Below, piece after piece: positions 9,128-18,308 of a DNA stretch of 64,000 nucleotides. Origin of the DNA: Erythrobacter sp. HI0063. GTDB lineage: Bacteria > Pseudomonadota > Alphaproteobacteria > Sphingomonadales > Sphingomonadaceae. The notes below the pieces were generated by a model. The model worked only from the letters and a program-made list of their open reading frames with translations, did no database searches and had not been told where the DNA came from. The stretch lies in the NCBI RefSeq assembly GCF_001635685.1, contig NZ_LWFF01000313.1, positions 51-64,050 of the forward strand, read 5' to 3'. Both the position numbers and the translations under genes were made by a program. Position 1 is the first letter of the stretch. Each line of letters starts with the position of its first letter.

Positions 9128-10954
9128 ATGGCTATTTCGACGAAACGGTCGCTGCAGGGATATCTGGCCGGTGTGTGCGCGCTGGCGCTTGGCGGATGCG
9201 CGACGGCGATGAACGAAGCGCCCGCCGCAAACGGCGCGGTCGCCGCTCCTGCCGCCCCGCGCGCGAGCGCCGATATCGGCACTTTCTTCGAAAATTACGA
9301 TCAGGCGCAGCTCGCTTTGTCGCCCCTATCCAAAGCCTATCGCGGCATTCGCGACGAGGATTACGGGCGCTGGGGCGATTTCTCCGATGCTGCGACGATC
9401 GCCGAGGAGCGACTTCAGCAGACGACTGCGGCGACCATGCGCGCCGAATACGCGCCTGCAAATCTCTCGCCGCAGGATACGCTGTCCTACCGCCTGTTCG
9501 ACTATCAAGCGAAGAACAGCGCGATGCTGTTTCCCTTCCGCGAGAACGGATACGTCTTCGACCAGATGAACGGCGCGCAGAGCCAGCTGCCCGCTTTCCT
9601 CATCAACATCCATTCGGTCGCCAATGCGGATCAGGCGGCGGATTACGTCAGCCGGATCGAAGGGCTCGGTGCAGTGCTCGATACGCTTACTGCCGAATCG
9701 CGCGAACGGGCGGGGGCGGGCGTGATGCCGCCCGATTGGGTTTATCCCTATGTCATCTCGGACATCGAGAACCTTCTCGAAGACGGGCGCGAGAACGCCA
9801 TTCTGGAAGATTTCCGCGGCAAGGTGGAAAAGCTCGAGCTGGGTGAAGCGCAGAGCGGAGCGCTGATCGCGCGCGCCGAAACGGCCTGGAGCCAGAGCGC
9901 GCGTCCCGCCTACCAGCGCCTGCTCGCCGAAATGCAGCGCCAGCAGACGATGGCGCCGACCGATGACGGGATCTGGCGTTTCGACGACGGGGCGGCCTAT
10001 TATTCGGCGCTGCTGAAGAACTACACCACCACCGATCTCACCGCCGACCAGATCCACGCGATCGGCCTGCGCGAGGTCGAGCGTATCCATGGCGAGATGC
10101 GCACGATCATGGATCAGGTCGGGTTCGAAGGCGATCTCCAGGATTTCTTCGAATACACCCGCACCGACGATCGCTTCTTCTACGATACGCGCGAAGCCTA
10201 TCTGGCGGATGCGGAGGCCAAGCTGGACGCGATGGAGGCCCGCCTGCCGGACTTCTTCAATACGCTGCCGAGCGATCCGCTGGTGATCAAGCCGGTCGAA
10301 GCGTTCCGCGAAAAAAGCGCGGGCAAGGCCTTCTACCAGCGCCCCGCGCCCGACGGATCGCGGCCGGGGACCTATTACGTCAATCTCTACAATCTCAAGG
10401 ACATGAGCAAGAACGAGCTCGAAGCGCTCGCCTATCACGAGGGGCTTCCGGGCCACCACCTCCAGCTCTCGATCCAGACCCAATTGGGCGATGTGCCGCC
10501 CTTCCGCCGCTTCGGCGGAGTCACTGCCTATAGCGAGGGCTGGGGGCTCTATTCGGAGGAATTGGGCAAGGATATGGGCTTCTATACCGATCCCTATTCC
10601 GATTTCGGACGGCTCGGGATGGAACTATGGCGGGCGGCGCGCTTGGTGGTCGATACCGGCATCCACCACAAGCGCTGGAGCCGCGAGCGGGCGATCCAGT
10701 ACCTCACGGACAACACGCCCAACCCGCCCGGCGATATCGAGAAGGCGATCGAACGCTATATCGTCTATCCGGGGCAGGCGACCGCCTACATGATCGGCAA
10801 GCTCAAGATCATGGAACTGCGCGACCGGGCGCAGACTGCGCTGGGCGACGATTTCGACATCCGCGGCTTCCATGATGTGATTCTGAAAACCGGCCCGGTG
10901 CCGCTGGCGATCATGGAAGAGAATGTCGACGCCTGGATCGCTGAAGAAAAATAG
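9128..10954 (+). CDS. DUF885-family lipoprotein, putative zinc hydrolase
   Basis: A 608-aa DUF885 protein. The ATG at 9128 follows GGGAGAG at about 9114-9120 and gives a lipoprotein signal with lipobox LGGC, so it should be tethered to an envelope membrane. The family signature HEGLPGHH (His437, Glu438, His443, His444) looks like a metal-binding site related to M3/M32-type metallopeptidases; peptidase activity is inferred, not shown. Other typical blocks are YYVNLYNLKDMSKNELEALAY and EGWGLYSEELGKDMGFY. It probably stands alone: a terminator sits upstream and a structured element downstream. Confidence 0.85.
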   Translation: MAISTKRSLQGYLAGVCALALGGCATAMNEAPAANGAVAAPAAPRASADIGTFFENYDQAQLALSPLSKAYRGIRDEDYGRWGDFSDAATIAEERLQQTTAATMRAEYAPANLSPQDTLSYRLFDYQAKNSAMLFPFRENGYVFDQMNGAQSQLPAFLINIHSVANADQAADYVSRIEGLGAVLDTLTAESRERAGAGVMPPDWVYPYVISDIENLLEDGRENAILEDFRGKVEKLELGEAQSGALIARAETAWSQSARPAYQRLLAEMQRQQTMAPTDDGIWRFDDGAAYYSALLKNYTTTDLTADQIHAIGLREVERIHGEMRTIMDQVGFEGDLQDFFEYTRTDDRFFYDTREAYLADAEAKLDAMEARLPDFFNTLPSDPLVIKPVEAFREKSAGKAFYQRPAPDGSRPGTYYVNLYNLKDMSKNELEALAYHEGLPGHHLQLSIQTQLGDVPPFRRFGGVTAYSEGWGLYSEELGKDMGFYTDPYSDFGRLGMELWRAARLVVDTGIHHKRWSRERAIQYLTDNTPNPPGDIEKAIERYIVYPGQATAYMIGKLKIMELRDRAQTALGDDFDIRGFHDVILKTGPVPLAIMEENVDAWIAEEK

Positions 10955-10973
10955 GCGGAAGCTTTGTTTTGCG

Positions 10974-11231
10974 AACCCGCCTCCGCTGGGGCGAGTTTTT
11001 GTGTTTCGAAGCCACCTCCGTGGCTTCGTCCTCGGTGCTGTTCCTCCCTTCGGTCGGGCACCTGCGGGGCGGGCGCGTGCCCTTGCGGTCCGCTGGTCGC
11101 GGACCGGACCATTCCAGGCCCAAAGGCTTGGTCGCGGAGCACGGGCCGTAGGCCCGCAAGCGCGACCGCGCGTCCGCAGCGCCGATAGGCGCGAGGATTT
11201 CGCATCCCGGCGGGGATGCGAAACACAAACA
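10974..11231. repeat. Hairpin-rich structured intergenic element bounded by inverted repeats
   Basis: Most of the 342-bp gap between the DUF885 gene and sufR is stacked inverted repeats. Outer arms TTTGTGTTTCG (10998-11008) and its exact complement (11219-11229) bracket the element. Inside are perfect stems: 11007-11015/11020-11028 (9 bp), 11056-11061/11077-11082 (6 bp), 11087-11093/11099-11105 (7 bp), 11142-11147/11151-11156 (6 bp) and 11198-11208/11213-11223 (11 bp). An imperfect stem spans 10974-10997. Frames through it are open on both strands, but these look like by-products of GC-rich symmetry. It may be a dispersed intergenic repeat, a structured RNA or a 3' mRNA stabiliser. Confidence 0.65.
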
Positions 11232-11264
11232 TAATAACGACTCGCAACAAACCGTTTTCGGTTG

Positions 11265-11289
11265 AAATCGGACCGCATTGCTCCGATTT
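11265..11289. promoter_or_regulatory. 25-bp perfect palindrome, candidate operator of the suf regulator
   Basis: Arms AAATCGGA (11265-11272) and TCCGATTT (11282-11289) are perfect complements with a 9-bp spacer, ending 7 bp before the regulator ATG. A second, smaller palindrome, AACCG-TTTT-CGGTT, sits at 11250-11263. Rrf2/IscR-type regulators bind dyads of about 25 bp, so this fits an autoregulatory operator for the Fe-S assembly operon. Binding is inferred from position and symmetry only. Confidence 0.5.
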
Positions 11290-11296
11290 GGCCAGC

Positions 11297-11736
11297 ATGC
11301 GCCTCAGCAATCTCGCCGACTATGCCGTCGTCACCATGCACGCCGCCGCGCGTCATTGCGGTGGCGGGCGGACGAGTGCGGCGGAATTGGCGGCGGAAAC
11401 CGGGCTTCCGGTCCCCACCGTGCAGAAGCTCGTCAGCAAATTGAGCGCGGCGGGTTTGCTGCGTTCGGTGCGCGGGGCGGGTGGCGGATTGCAGCTCGCG
11501 CGACCGGCCGCCGCGATCAGCGTCGCCGATATCGTCGAGGCGGTGGAAGGCCCGATCGCGCTGACCGCCTGCGTCGAAGGGCAGGATTGCACGATCGGCC
11601 AGGATTGCAGCCTGCGCCCCCACTGGCCCGTCATCAACGGCGCCCTGCGCGGCGCGCTCGCCGGAATACCGCTCACCCAATTGGCCGACGCGCCTGCCTC
11701 TCACGCGTCCAAGACACACGCTCCGAAAGAACTGGC

Positions 11737-11740
<4 letters not shown>
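11297..11740 (+). CDS. sufR: Rrf2-family SUF system Fe-S assembly regulator
   Basis: A 147-aa winged-helix regulator. The N-terminal half ([18 protein letters not shown]..., helix-turn-helix about residues 25-60, including [17 protein letters not shown]) has the Rrf2 fold. The C-terminal part holds three cysteines in [17 protein letters not shown], which ligate an Fe-S cluster in this family, so DNA binding should depend on cluster status. It matches the SUF-associated Rrf2 subgroup by sequence and as first gene of the operon. The ATG at 11297 was preferred over a far-upstream start that runs through the hairpin element. It overlaps sufB by 4 bp (ATGA). Confidence 0.9.
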
Positions 11741-13229
<1,489 letters not shown>

Positions 13230-13230
<1 letters not shown>

Positions 13231-13637
13231 TGTTTCTTTTGCTTATGAGTGTCCTGGGTATGGCCCAAGCCGCCACCGTTTCGACGGTAGAGGAAATAGA
13301 AGAGACGGAGAGCAGCATCGTCACCGTCTCGCGCTCGCTGGACGTTCCCGACGAGATCGTGCCCGCGGTGATGCCATACATGATGTGTGTCACTGCCAAG
13401 CAGTACGATACGGTACAATCCGACGGCGAGCCCATCGATCTTACTGATCAGCCAGAAAACTGCGATCAATTGCGAACCGATGCCGTTGAGTACGGAGCCG
13501 AATTGTATCGAAAGCATGGCGTCGGCGACAATGAAGAGAACAGAAGGAATCGCGTTTTAGCATTTTTGGATGAGTTCGACGATTTCCAGGCTCCTTACAA
13601 AGCTCCGATGGCTGAACCGGTGACGGAACAGGACTGA
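13230..13637 (+). CDS. Small exported protein of unknown function inside the suf operon
   Basis: A 135-aa protein with a short hydrophobic N-terminus (MFLLLMSVLGMAQAA) that looks like a signal peptide. The mature part is acidic, with two cysteines (MMCVTAKQ and ENCDQL), and ends MAEPVTEQD. I recognise no family. Its base composition is lower in GC than the flanking suf genes: 13501-13560 has 27 G/C in 60. It nonetheless joins its neighbours with single-base TGATG overlaps on both sides (13230 and 13637), so it is embedded in the translational chain. An envelope protein among cytosolic Fe-S assembly genes is unexpected. Confidence 0.7.
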
Positions 13638-14182
13638 TGACAGAGACCGACCGCAAGACCCTCCAGCTCCGCGATCCGTCGGAAACCGACGACACCGCTC
13701 CCGCGCTCAAGAAGAAGGGCCGTGGGTGGGAGATTTCGGACAAGCGGCTCGACGTCCTGCACGAACAGGCGCGCGAGCTGCGGCGCCATTCCTCCGAAGC
13801 GCACAAGGCGCTCGCCGAGAAGTTCGCCAAGGCGGATATGGGCCGCTATACCTTCAAGCGCTTCGCCGTGGTCGGCAGCGCGATCGTGGACTTCAACTGC
13901 CACAATCTCGGCATGGCGATCATGATCGACGAGGAGGGCGCGGATGAAGCGCTGGCGAAACGTCGCGACAAGAGCCTCGAATCGGTCGGCATCCGCGTCA
14001 TGCGGATCGCCGCCTCCGACATCCTGACGGACATCGACAGCGTGCTCCAGCGCATCACGCTCGGCATGCGCAGCCGCATTGCCGACAAGAAAGAGGCCGC
14101 GCGCGCCCATGCCGCGGCCAATCCCAACCAGCATTATTCGCGGCCCCGCAAACCGGGCCCGCATCGCGACCAGACGAGATAA
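13637..14182 (+). CDS. DUF559 (Vsr/endonuclease-like fold) protein in the suf operon
   Basis: A 181-aa DUF559-family protein. The core runs from about residue 48 (LRRHSSEAHKALAEKF) through RFAVVGSAIVDFNCHNLGMAIMID (about 75-98) to DEALAKRRDKSLESVGIRVMRI. DUF559 has the restriction-endonuclease-like fold of very-short-patch repair nucleases. Asp85 and Asp98 are kept, but the Glu two residues before the second Asp, usual in nuclease members, appears to be Met96, so nuclease activity is doubtful. The N-terminal 45 and C-terminal 30 residues are charged extensions. It shares one base with the previous gene and ends 5 bp before sufC. A role in Suf function is not known to me. Confidence 0.85.
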   Translation: MTETDRKTLQLRDPSETDDTAPALKKKGRGWEISDKRLDVLHEQARELRRHSSEAHKALAEKFAKADMGRYTFKRFAVVGSAIVDFNCHNLGMAIMIDEEGADEALAKRRDKSLESVGIRVMRIAASDILTDIDSVLQRITLGMRSRIADKKEAARAHAAANPNQHYSRPRKPGPHRDQTR

Positions 14183-14187
14183 CAGAC

Positions 14188-14940
14188 ATGCTCGAAATCA
14201 AAAACCTCCACGCCGAAATAGACGGCAAGCAAATCCTCAACGGCCTCTCGCTCAGCGTGAATGCGGGCGAGGTCCATGCCATCATGGGCCCCAATGGCGC
14301 GGGCAAGTCGACGCTCGCCTATGTGCTCGGCGGAAGGCCGGGATACGAAGTGACCGGCGGCAGCGTGACATTCGCGGGCGAAGACCTGCTCGATCTGGAC
14401 CCGCACGAGCGCGCGGCGGCGGGACTTTTCCTGGGCTTCCAGTATCCGGTCGAAATCCCCGGCGTCTCCAACGTCCAGTTCCTGCGCGAGGCGCTCAACG
14501 CCCAGCGTCAGGCGCGCGAAGAAGAGCCGCTGTCGGGCGGCGAATTCCTGAAGCACGCCAAGGAACAGGCGGCTCTGCTCAAGCTCGACATGGAAATGCT
14601 CAAGCGGCAGGTGAATGTCGGCTTTTCGGGCGGCGAGAAGAAGCGCGCCGAGATGGTCCAGATGGGCATTCTCGACCCGAAACTGGCCGTTCTGGACGAG
14701 ACCGATAGCGGGCTCGACATCGATGCGCTGAAGACCGTGGGGAACGGGATCAACGCGATCATGCGCAAGCCCGACAAGGGCGTTCTGCTGATCACGCATT
14801 ACCAGCGCCTGCTCGATTACGTGAAGCCGGACTTCGTCCATATCCTGTCGCAGGGGCGGATCGTGAAGACGGGCGATGCCGACCTGTCGCAGCGGCTCGA
14901 AGCCGAAGGCTATGACGCGGTGATGGCGGAGGCGGCGTGA
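14188..14940 (+). CDS. sufC: Fe-S cluster assembly ATPase SufC
   Basis: A 250-aa ABC-type ATPase that drives the SufBCD scaffold. Walker A is GPNGAGKSTL (about residues 34-43), the signature motif is FSGGEKKR, and Walker B with its catalytic acid is LAVLDETDSGLDIDAL, the SufC-specific form. ITHYQRLLDYVKPDFVHIL supplies the switch His. No membrane segments, as expected. The ATG lies 5 bp after the DUF559 stop, and the end overlaps sufD by 4 bp (GTGA). Confidence 0.97.
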   Translation: MLEIKNLHAEIDGKQILNGLSLSVNAGEVHAIMGPNGAGKSTLAYVLGGRPGYEVTGGSVTFAGEDLLDLDPHERAAAGLFLGFQYPVEIPGVSNVQFLREALNAQRQAREEEPLSGGEFLKHAKEQAALLKLDMEMLKRQVNVGFSGGEKKRAEMVQMGILDPKLAVLDETDSGLDIDALKTVGNGINAIMRKPDKGVLLITHYQRLLDYVKPDFVHILSQGRIVKTGDADLSQRLEAEGYDAVMAEAA

Positions 14941-15710
14941 GCGAAGCGATCATCCTCCCGACGCGGAAAGACGAAGCCTGGCGCTATTCGAACACGGACG
15001 CGCTTTCAGGCATGGACCTCGGCACGTTCGACCAATGGCACGATATCGACGTGGCCGAAGGCGAAACCTTTCGTGACACGATCGTTATCGCCGATGAAGG
15101 CGATGCGGTCAGCGATGCCACCGAACTGCGCCGCCTGCGCATCAACGTGCGCAAGAATGCCACCTGCGAAATATTCGGCGTGATCGCTTCGGGCCGGTTG
15201 GGCCGGGTCGAAATGGTCGTTTTGGTCGAAGAAGGCGGGCACTTTGAGTTCGGCGGCGTCACGCTCGGCGGGCGCGACACGACGCGCGAATTCGTCACCC
15301 GCATCGCGCACGATCACCCGAACGCTACCAGCAATCAGGTGGTGCGCGGCGTCCATTGGGGGCAGGGCACCGGCAATTTCCTCGGCCGGATCGACGTTGC
15401 GCGCGATGCGCAGAAGGTCGATGCCAAGCAGGACTTCAAGGGTCTGCTGCTGGAAAAGGGCGCGAGCGTGAACTCGGTCCCCCAGCTCGAAATCTATGCC
15501 GACGATGTCAAATGCGCCCACGGCGCCACGGTCGGCCAATTGGACGAACAGGCGCGCTATTACATGGCGGCGCGCGGCCTGCCGCCCGAAACCGCGCGCA
15601 AACTGCTCGTCCGCGCCTTTCTCGGCGATGCCTTCGTGGCTCTGGAGGACGAGGAAGAGAGCGAGCGCCTGATGGATGTCGCACTGGGCAAGCTGGACAA
15701 GCACCTGTGA
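14937..15710 (+). CDS. sufD: Fe-S cluster assembly protein SufD
   Basis: A 257-aa SufD, shorter than the E. coli protein but common in alphaproteobacteria. It pairs with SufB in the SufBC2D complex. The C-terminal SufBD core is clear: VNSVPQLEIYADDVKCAHGATVGQ, then LDEQARYYMAARGLPPETARKLLVRAFLGDAF. The N-terminus keeps LPTRKDEAWRYSNTDAL, typical of SufD. The start is GTG at 14937, overlapping the sufC stop. The GTGA pattern recurs at the next junction. Confidence 0.94.
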   Translation: MSEAIILPTRKDEAWRYSNTDALSGMDLGTFDQWHDIDVAEGETFRDTIVIADEGDAVSDATELRRLRINVRKNATCEIFGVIASGRLGRVEMVVLVEEGGHFEFGGVTLGGRDTTREFVTRIAHDHPNATSNQVVRGVHWGQGTGNFLGRIDVARDAQKVDAKQDFKGLLLEKGASVNSVPQLEIYADDVKCAHGATVGQLDEQARYYMAARGLPPETARKLLVRAFLGDAFVALEDEEESERLMDVALGKLDKHL

Positions 15711-16924
15711 GCGAGGCGGCTGTCCTTACAGGCAAGGCGGACTTTCCCGGCCTCCTGACGGCGGACGGCAAGCCGTGGCACTATCTCGACACCGCCGCGT
15801 CGTCGCAGAAGCCGCAAAAGGTGATCGACGCGATGACGCGCGCGCTGGGTGCGGATTATGCGACCGTGCATCGCGGCGTCTATGGCCGCAGTGCGCAGAT
15901 GACGCTGGGTTACGAAGCGGCGCGGCGGCGTGTGGCGGACTTCATCGGCGCGGATAGCGACGACGAAGTGGTCTTCGTGCGCGGGGCGACCGAGGGGATC
16001 AACCTTGTCGCCCAGAGCTGGGGAATGGCAAACCTGCGCGAGGGCGACCGGATCGTCCTCTCCATGCTGGAACATCATTCCAATATCGTGCCATGGCAGA
16101 TGATCGCGGAGCGGACCGGTGCCGTCATCGACGTCTGCCCGCTGACCGAGGATGGGCGGATCGATCTCGGCGCGCTGGAGGATATCCTGACTCCGCGCAC
16201 GAAGATCGTCTCGCTGGCGCATGTCTCGAACGTGCTCGGATCGGTGCTGGACGCGCGCGCCGCCGCCGATCTGGCGCATTCCGTGGGCGCGAAACTGCTG
16301 CTCGACGGGTGCCAGAGCGCGCCGCGTATGGCGCTCGACATGACAGCGCTGGGCTGCGATTTCTACGTCTTCTCCGGCCACAAGCTTTACGGGCCGACCG
16401 GGATCGGCGTGTTGTGGGGCCGCAAGGATCTGCTTGAAGACATGCCGCCCTGGCAGGGTGGCGGCGCGATGATCGAAAAGGTCGAATTCGCGCGCAGCAC
16501 CTATGCCCCGCCGCCGCAGCGTTTCGAAGCGGGCACGCCGATGATCACCGAAGCGATCGCGCTGCATGCCGCCATCGACTATGTCGCCGAACAGGGCCCG
16601 GACCGGCTGTTTGCGCACGAAGCCGCGCTGGCGAAGACGCTGCGCGAGGAATTGCGCACGCTCAATTCGGTCAAGCTGTTCGGGCCGGAGGAAAGCGCGG
16701 GAATCGTCTCTTTCGCCATCGAAGGGGTTCACCCGCACGATCTCGGCACCATATTGGACGAAGAAGACGTCGCGATCCGGGCTGGACATCACTGCGCGCA
16801 GCCCCTGATGGAGCATCTGGGCGTACCCGCCACCGCGCGGGCCAGTTTCGGCCTCTATTCCGACGATAGCGACATCGCCGCGCTGCTTCGCGGTATCGAT
16901 CGCACTCTCAAGATTTTCGCGTGA
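15707..16924 (+). CDS. sufS: Cysteine desulfurase SufS
   Basis: A 405-aa class V aminotransferase-fold PLP enzyme that extracts sulfur from L-cysteine as a persulfide for Fe-S assembly. The PLP lysine is Lys226 in SGHKLYGPTG and the catalytic cysteine is Cys363 in RAGHHCAQPLMEHL, the short-loop (group II) arrangement. ATVHRGVYGRSA near the N-terminus is also typical. The start GTG at 15707 overlaps the sufD stop; longer in-frame extensions upstream lie within sufD. No SufE is seen nearby, so its sulfur acceptor may be encoded elsewhere. Confidence 0.96.
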   Translation: MSEAAVLTGKADFPGLLTADGKPWHYLDTAASSQKPQKVIDAMTRALGADYATVHRGVYGRSAQMTLGYEAARRRVADFIGADSDDEVVFVRGATEGINLVAQSWGMANLREGDRIVLSMLEHHSNIVPWQMIAERTGAVIDVCPLTEDGRIDLGALEDILTPRTKIVSLAHVSNVLGSVLDARAAADLAHSVGAKLLLDGCQSAPRMALDMTALGCDFYVFSGHKLYGPTGIGVLWGRKDLLEDMPPWQGGGAMIEKVEFARSTYAPPPQRFEAGTPMITEAIALHAAIDYVAEQGPDRLFAHEAALAKTLREELRTLNSVKLFGPEESAGIVSFAIEGVHPHDLGTILDEEDVAIRAGHHCAQPLMEHLGVPATARASFGLYSDDSDIAALLRGIDRTLKIFA

Positions 16925-16932
16925 GACCAGAT

Positions 16933-17475
16933 ATGAGCACCACCGACACCGATCAGGACCAGGATTTCATCGCGGCCCCCTCGCCGACCGAACAGATCGT
17001 GGCGCCCTCGCCGACGGAGCAGGTCGTCGCGCCTTCGAAGCCGCCGCGCGCGCGTGTTTCGGACGCCGTGGATCCCGAGGAAAGCGTCGGCGCCAAGCTG
17101 GAGCGCAAGCGCGACTATCTCGAAGGCTTTCTCCAGAAGAAGCCCGAAGGGGTGAATGCGGGCGAACCGGGCGGCGAGCTGTACGAGAAGGTGATCGCGG
17201 CGCTGAAGGAAATCTACGATCCCGAAATCCCGGTCAATATCTACGATCTCGGCCTGATCTACGGAGTCGAGGTGGGGCCGGACAGCGACGTGATCGTCAC
17301 GATGACGCTGACGACACCGCACTGCCCGGTGGCCGAAAGCATGCCGGGCGAAGTCGAACTGCGCGCCGCCAGCGTGCCCGGCGTGCGCGATGCCGAAGTG
17401 AATTTGGTCTGGGATCCGCCGTGGAGCCCGGAAAAGATGACCGACGAAGCGCGCCTCGAACTGGGAATGCTATGA
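16933..17475 (+). CDS. sufT: SUF system maturation protein (DUF59/MIP18-like)
   Basis: A 180-aa DUF59 protein that assists Fe-S cluster delivery. The domain (about residues 75-170) contains YDPEIPVNIYDLGLIYGVEV and TLTTPHCPVAESMPGEVE with the conserved Cys, ending in NLVWDPPWSPEKMTDEARLELGM. In front is a disordered Pro/Asp/Thr-rich extension with a near-perfect duplication of APSPTEQ(I/V)V. An in-frame GTG at 16921 overlaps the sufS stop and could be the start instead; I chose the ATG because GAGACC just precedes it. It overlaps sufA by 4 bp. Confidence 0.9.
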   Translation: MSTTDTDQDQDFIAAPSPTEQIVAPSPTEQVVAPSKPPRARVSDAVDPEESVGAKLERKRDYLEGFLQKKPEGVNAGEPGGELYEKVIAALKEIYDPEIPVNIYDLGLIYGVEVGPDSDVIVTMTLTTPHCPVAESMPGEVELRAASVPGVRDAEVNLVWDPPWSPEKMTDEARLELGML

Positions 17476-17831
17476 CCGAGACGAAAACCCGCCCGATGCC
17501 CAAGGCCGCCGTCATCCTCACCGAAGCGGCCGAGCAGCGCGTCGCCGATCTGATGGCGCGCGCGCCCGACGATGCGATCGGCGTCAAGCTGTCGACTCCG
17601 CGCCGGGGCTGTTCGGGCCTCGCCTATTCGGTCGATTACGTCAGCGAGGAAGCGAAGTTCGACGAGAAGATCGAAACCCCCGGCGGCACTTTTTACATCG
17701 ACGGGGCGAGCGTGCTCTATCTGGTCGGCAGCACGATGGACTGGCGCGAGGATGATTTCACCGCCGGATTCGTATTCGAAAATCCCAACGCCAAGGGTGC
17801 CTGCGGCTGCGGTGAAAGCTTTATGGTATAA
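17472..17831 (+). CDS. sufA: A-type Fe-S carrier protein SufA (HesB/IscA family)
   Basis: A 119-aa HesB/IscA-type carrier that shuttles assembled clusters to target proteins. The three ligand cysteines are in RRGCSGLAY (mid-protein) and GACGCGESF (C-terminus), the exact family pattern. The ATG at 17472 overlaps the sufT stop (ATGA). It is the last gene of the operon; a convergent lipoprotein gene ends only 15 bp beyond. Confidence 0.95.
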   Translation: MTETKTRPMPKAAVILTEAAEQRVADLMARAPDDAIGVKLSTPRRGCSGLAYSVDYVSEEAKFDEKIETPGGTFYIDGASVLYLVGSTMDWREDDFTAGFVFENPNAKGACGCGESFMV

Positions 17832-17846
17832 GCGCGCAGCAGCGCC

Positions 17847-18308
17847 TCAACGCCTGAGCGCGGTCACGCAAGCGGCGCGGTCCACGTCCAGCCCGTCGCT
17901 TGCCCGGCGGGCATCAATATAGGTGGCGGTCGGCTCCGCGCCCTGGGTCAGCGGATAGAGATAGACGTCGAGGACGCAGGCCTGTCCGGTGAATTGCAGC
18001 TTCACAGCATCGCCTTCGCGCACTTGCAGGCGGGGCGGACCGAACAGATTGGCGAGTGCGCTCGCATTGCTTCCGATCACGCCTTCGAGGCCGGGCATAT
18101 TCATCACCCGCGGGGGGATGAAAGCGCCGGGCTGGGTGCCAGGTGTCGGCTGCGGCACTGTCATCGGCGGCGGGCTGGTGGGCCGGGGACGCTGTGTCTC
18201 GGATGGCGTTCCGGTCGTGCCCGCAGGCGGGGTCGCGACGCAGCCCGAAAGGGCGAGGCCCAAAAAGACGGCGGGCATCGCCATATGAGAAAATTCAAAC
18301 CGGCGCAT
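17847..18308 (-). CDS. Small Pro-rich lipoprotein of unknown function
   Basis: A 153-aa putative lipoprotein. The signal peptide ends in lipobox LSGC. A Pro/Thr-rich linker (about residues 25-60) follows, then a small domain with LEGVIGSNASALANLFGPPRLQVREGDAVKLQFTGQACVLDVYLYP, a pattern seen in short SmpA/OmlA-like envelope proteins; the match is weak. The start at 18308 was chosen because GGGAGG lies 6-7 bp upstream; an earlier in-frame ATG at 18323 lacks this. It overlaps the EI24 gene upstream by 14 bp, suggesting one transcript. Confidence 0.7.
   Translation of the reverse strand: MRRFEFSHMAMPAVFLGLALSGCVATPPAGTTGTPSETQRPRPTSPPPMTVPQPTPGTQPGAFIPPRVMNMPGLEGVIGSNASALANLFGPPRLQVREGDAVKLQFTGQACVLDVYLYPLTQGAEPTATYIDARRASDGLDVDRAACVTALRR

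Noticed and set aside
9326-10483. Antisense frame within the DUF885 gene
   Set aside because: No start context or domain; composition is that of a shadow frame opposite a clear lipoprotein gene.
10923-11234. Short open frames through the hairpin region upstream of sufR (up to about 100 codons on both strands)
   Set aside because: They arise from GC-rich inverted repeats; no ribosome binding site or domain, and Cys/Arg/Pro-rich products look random.
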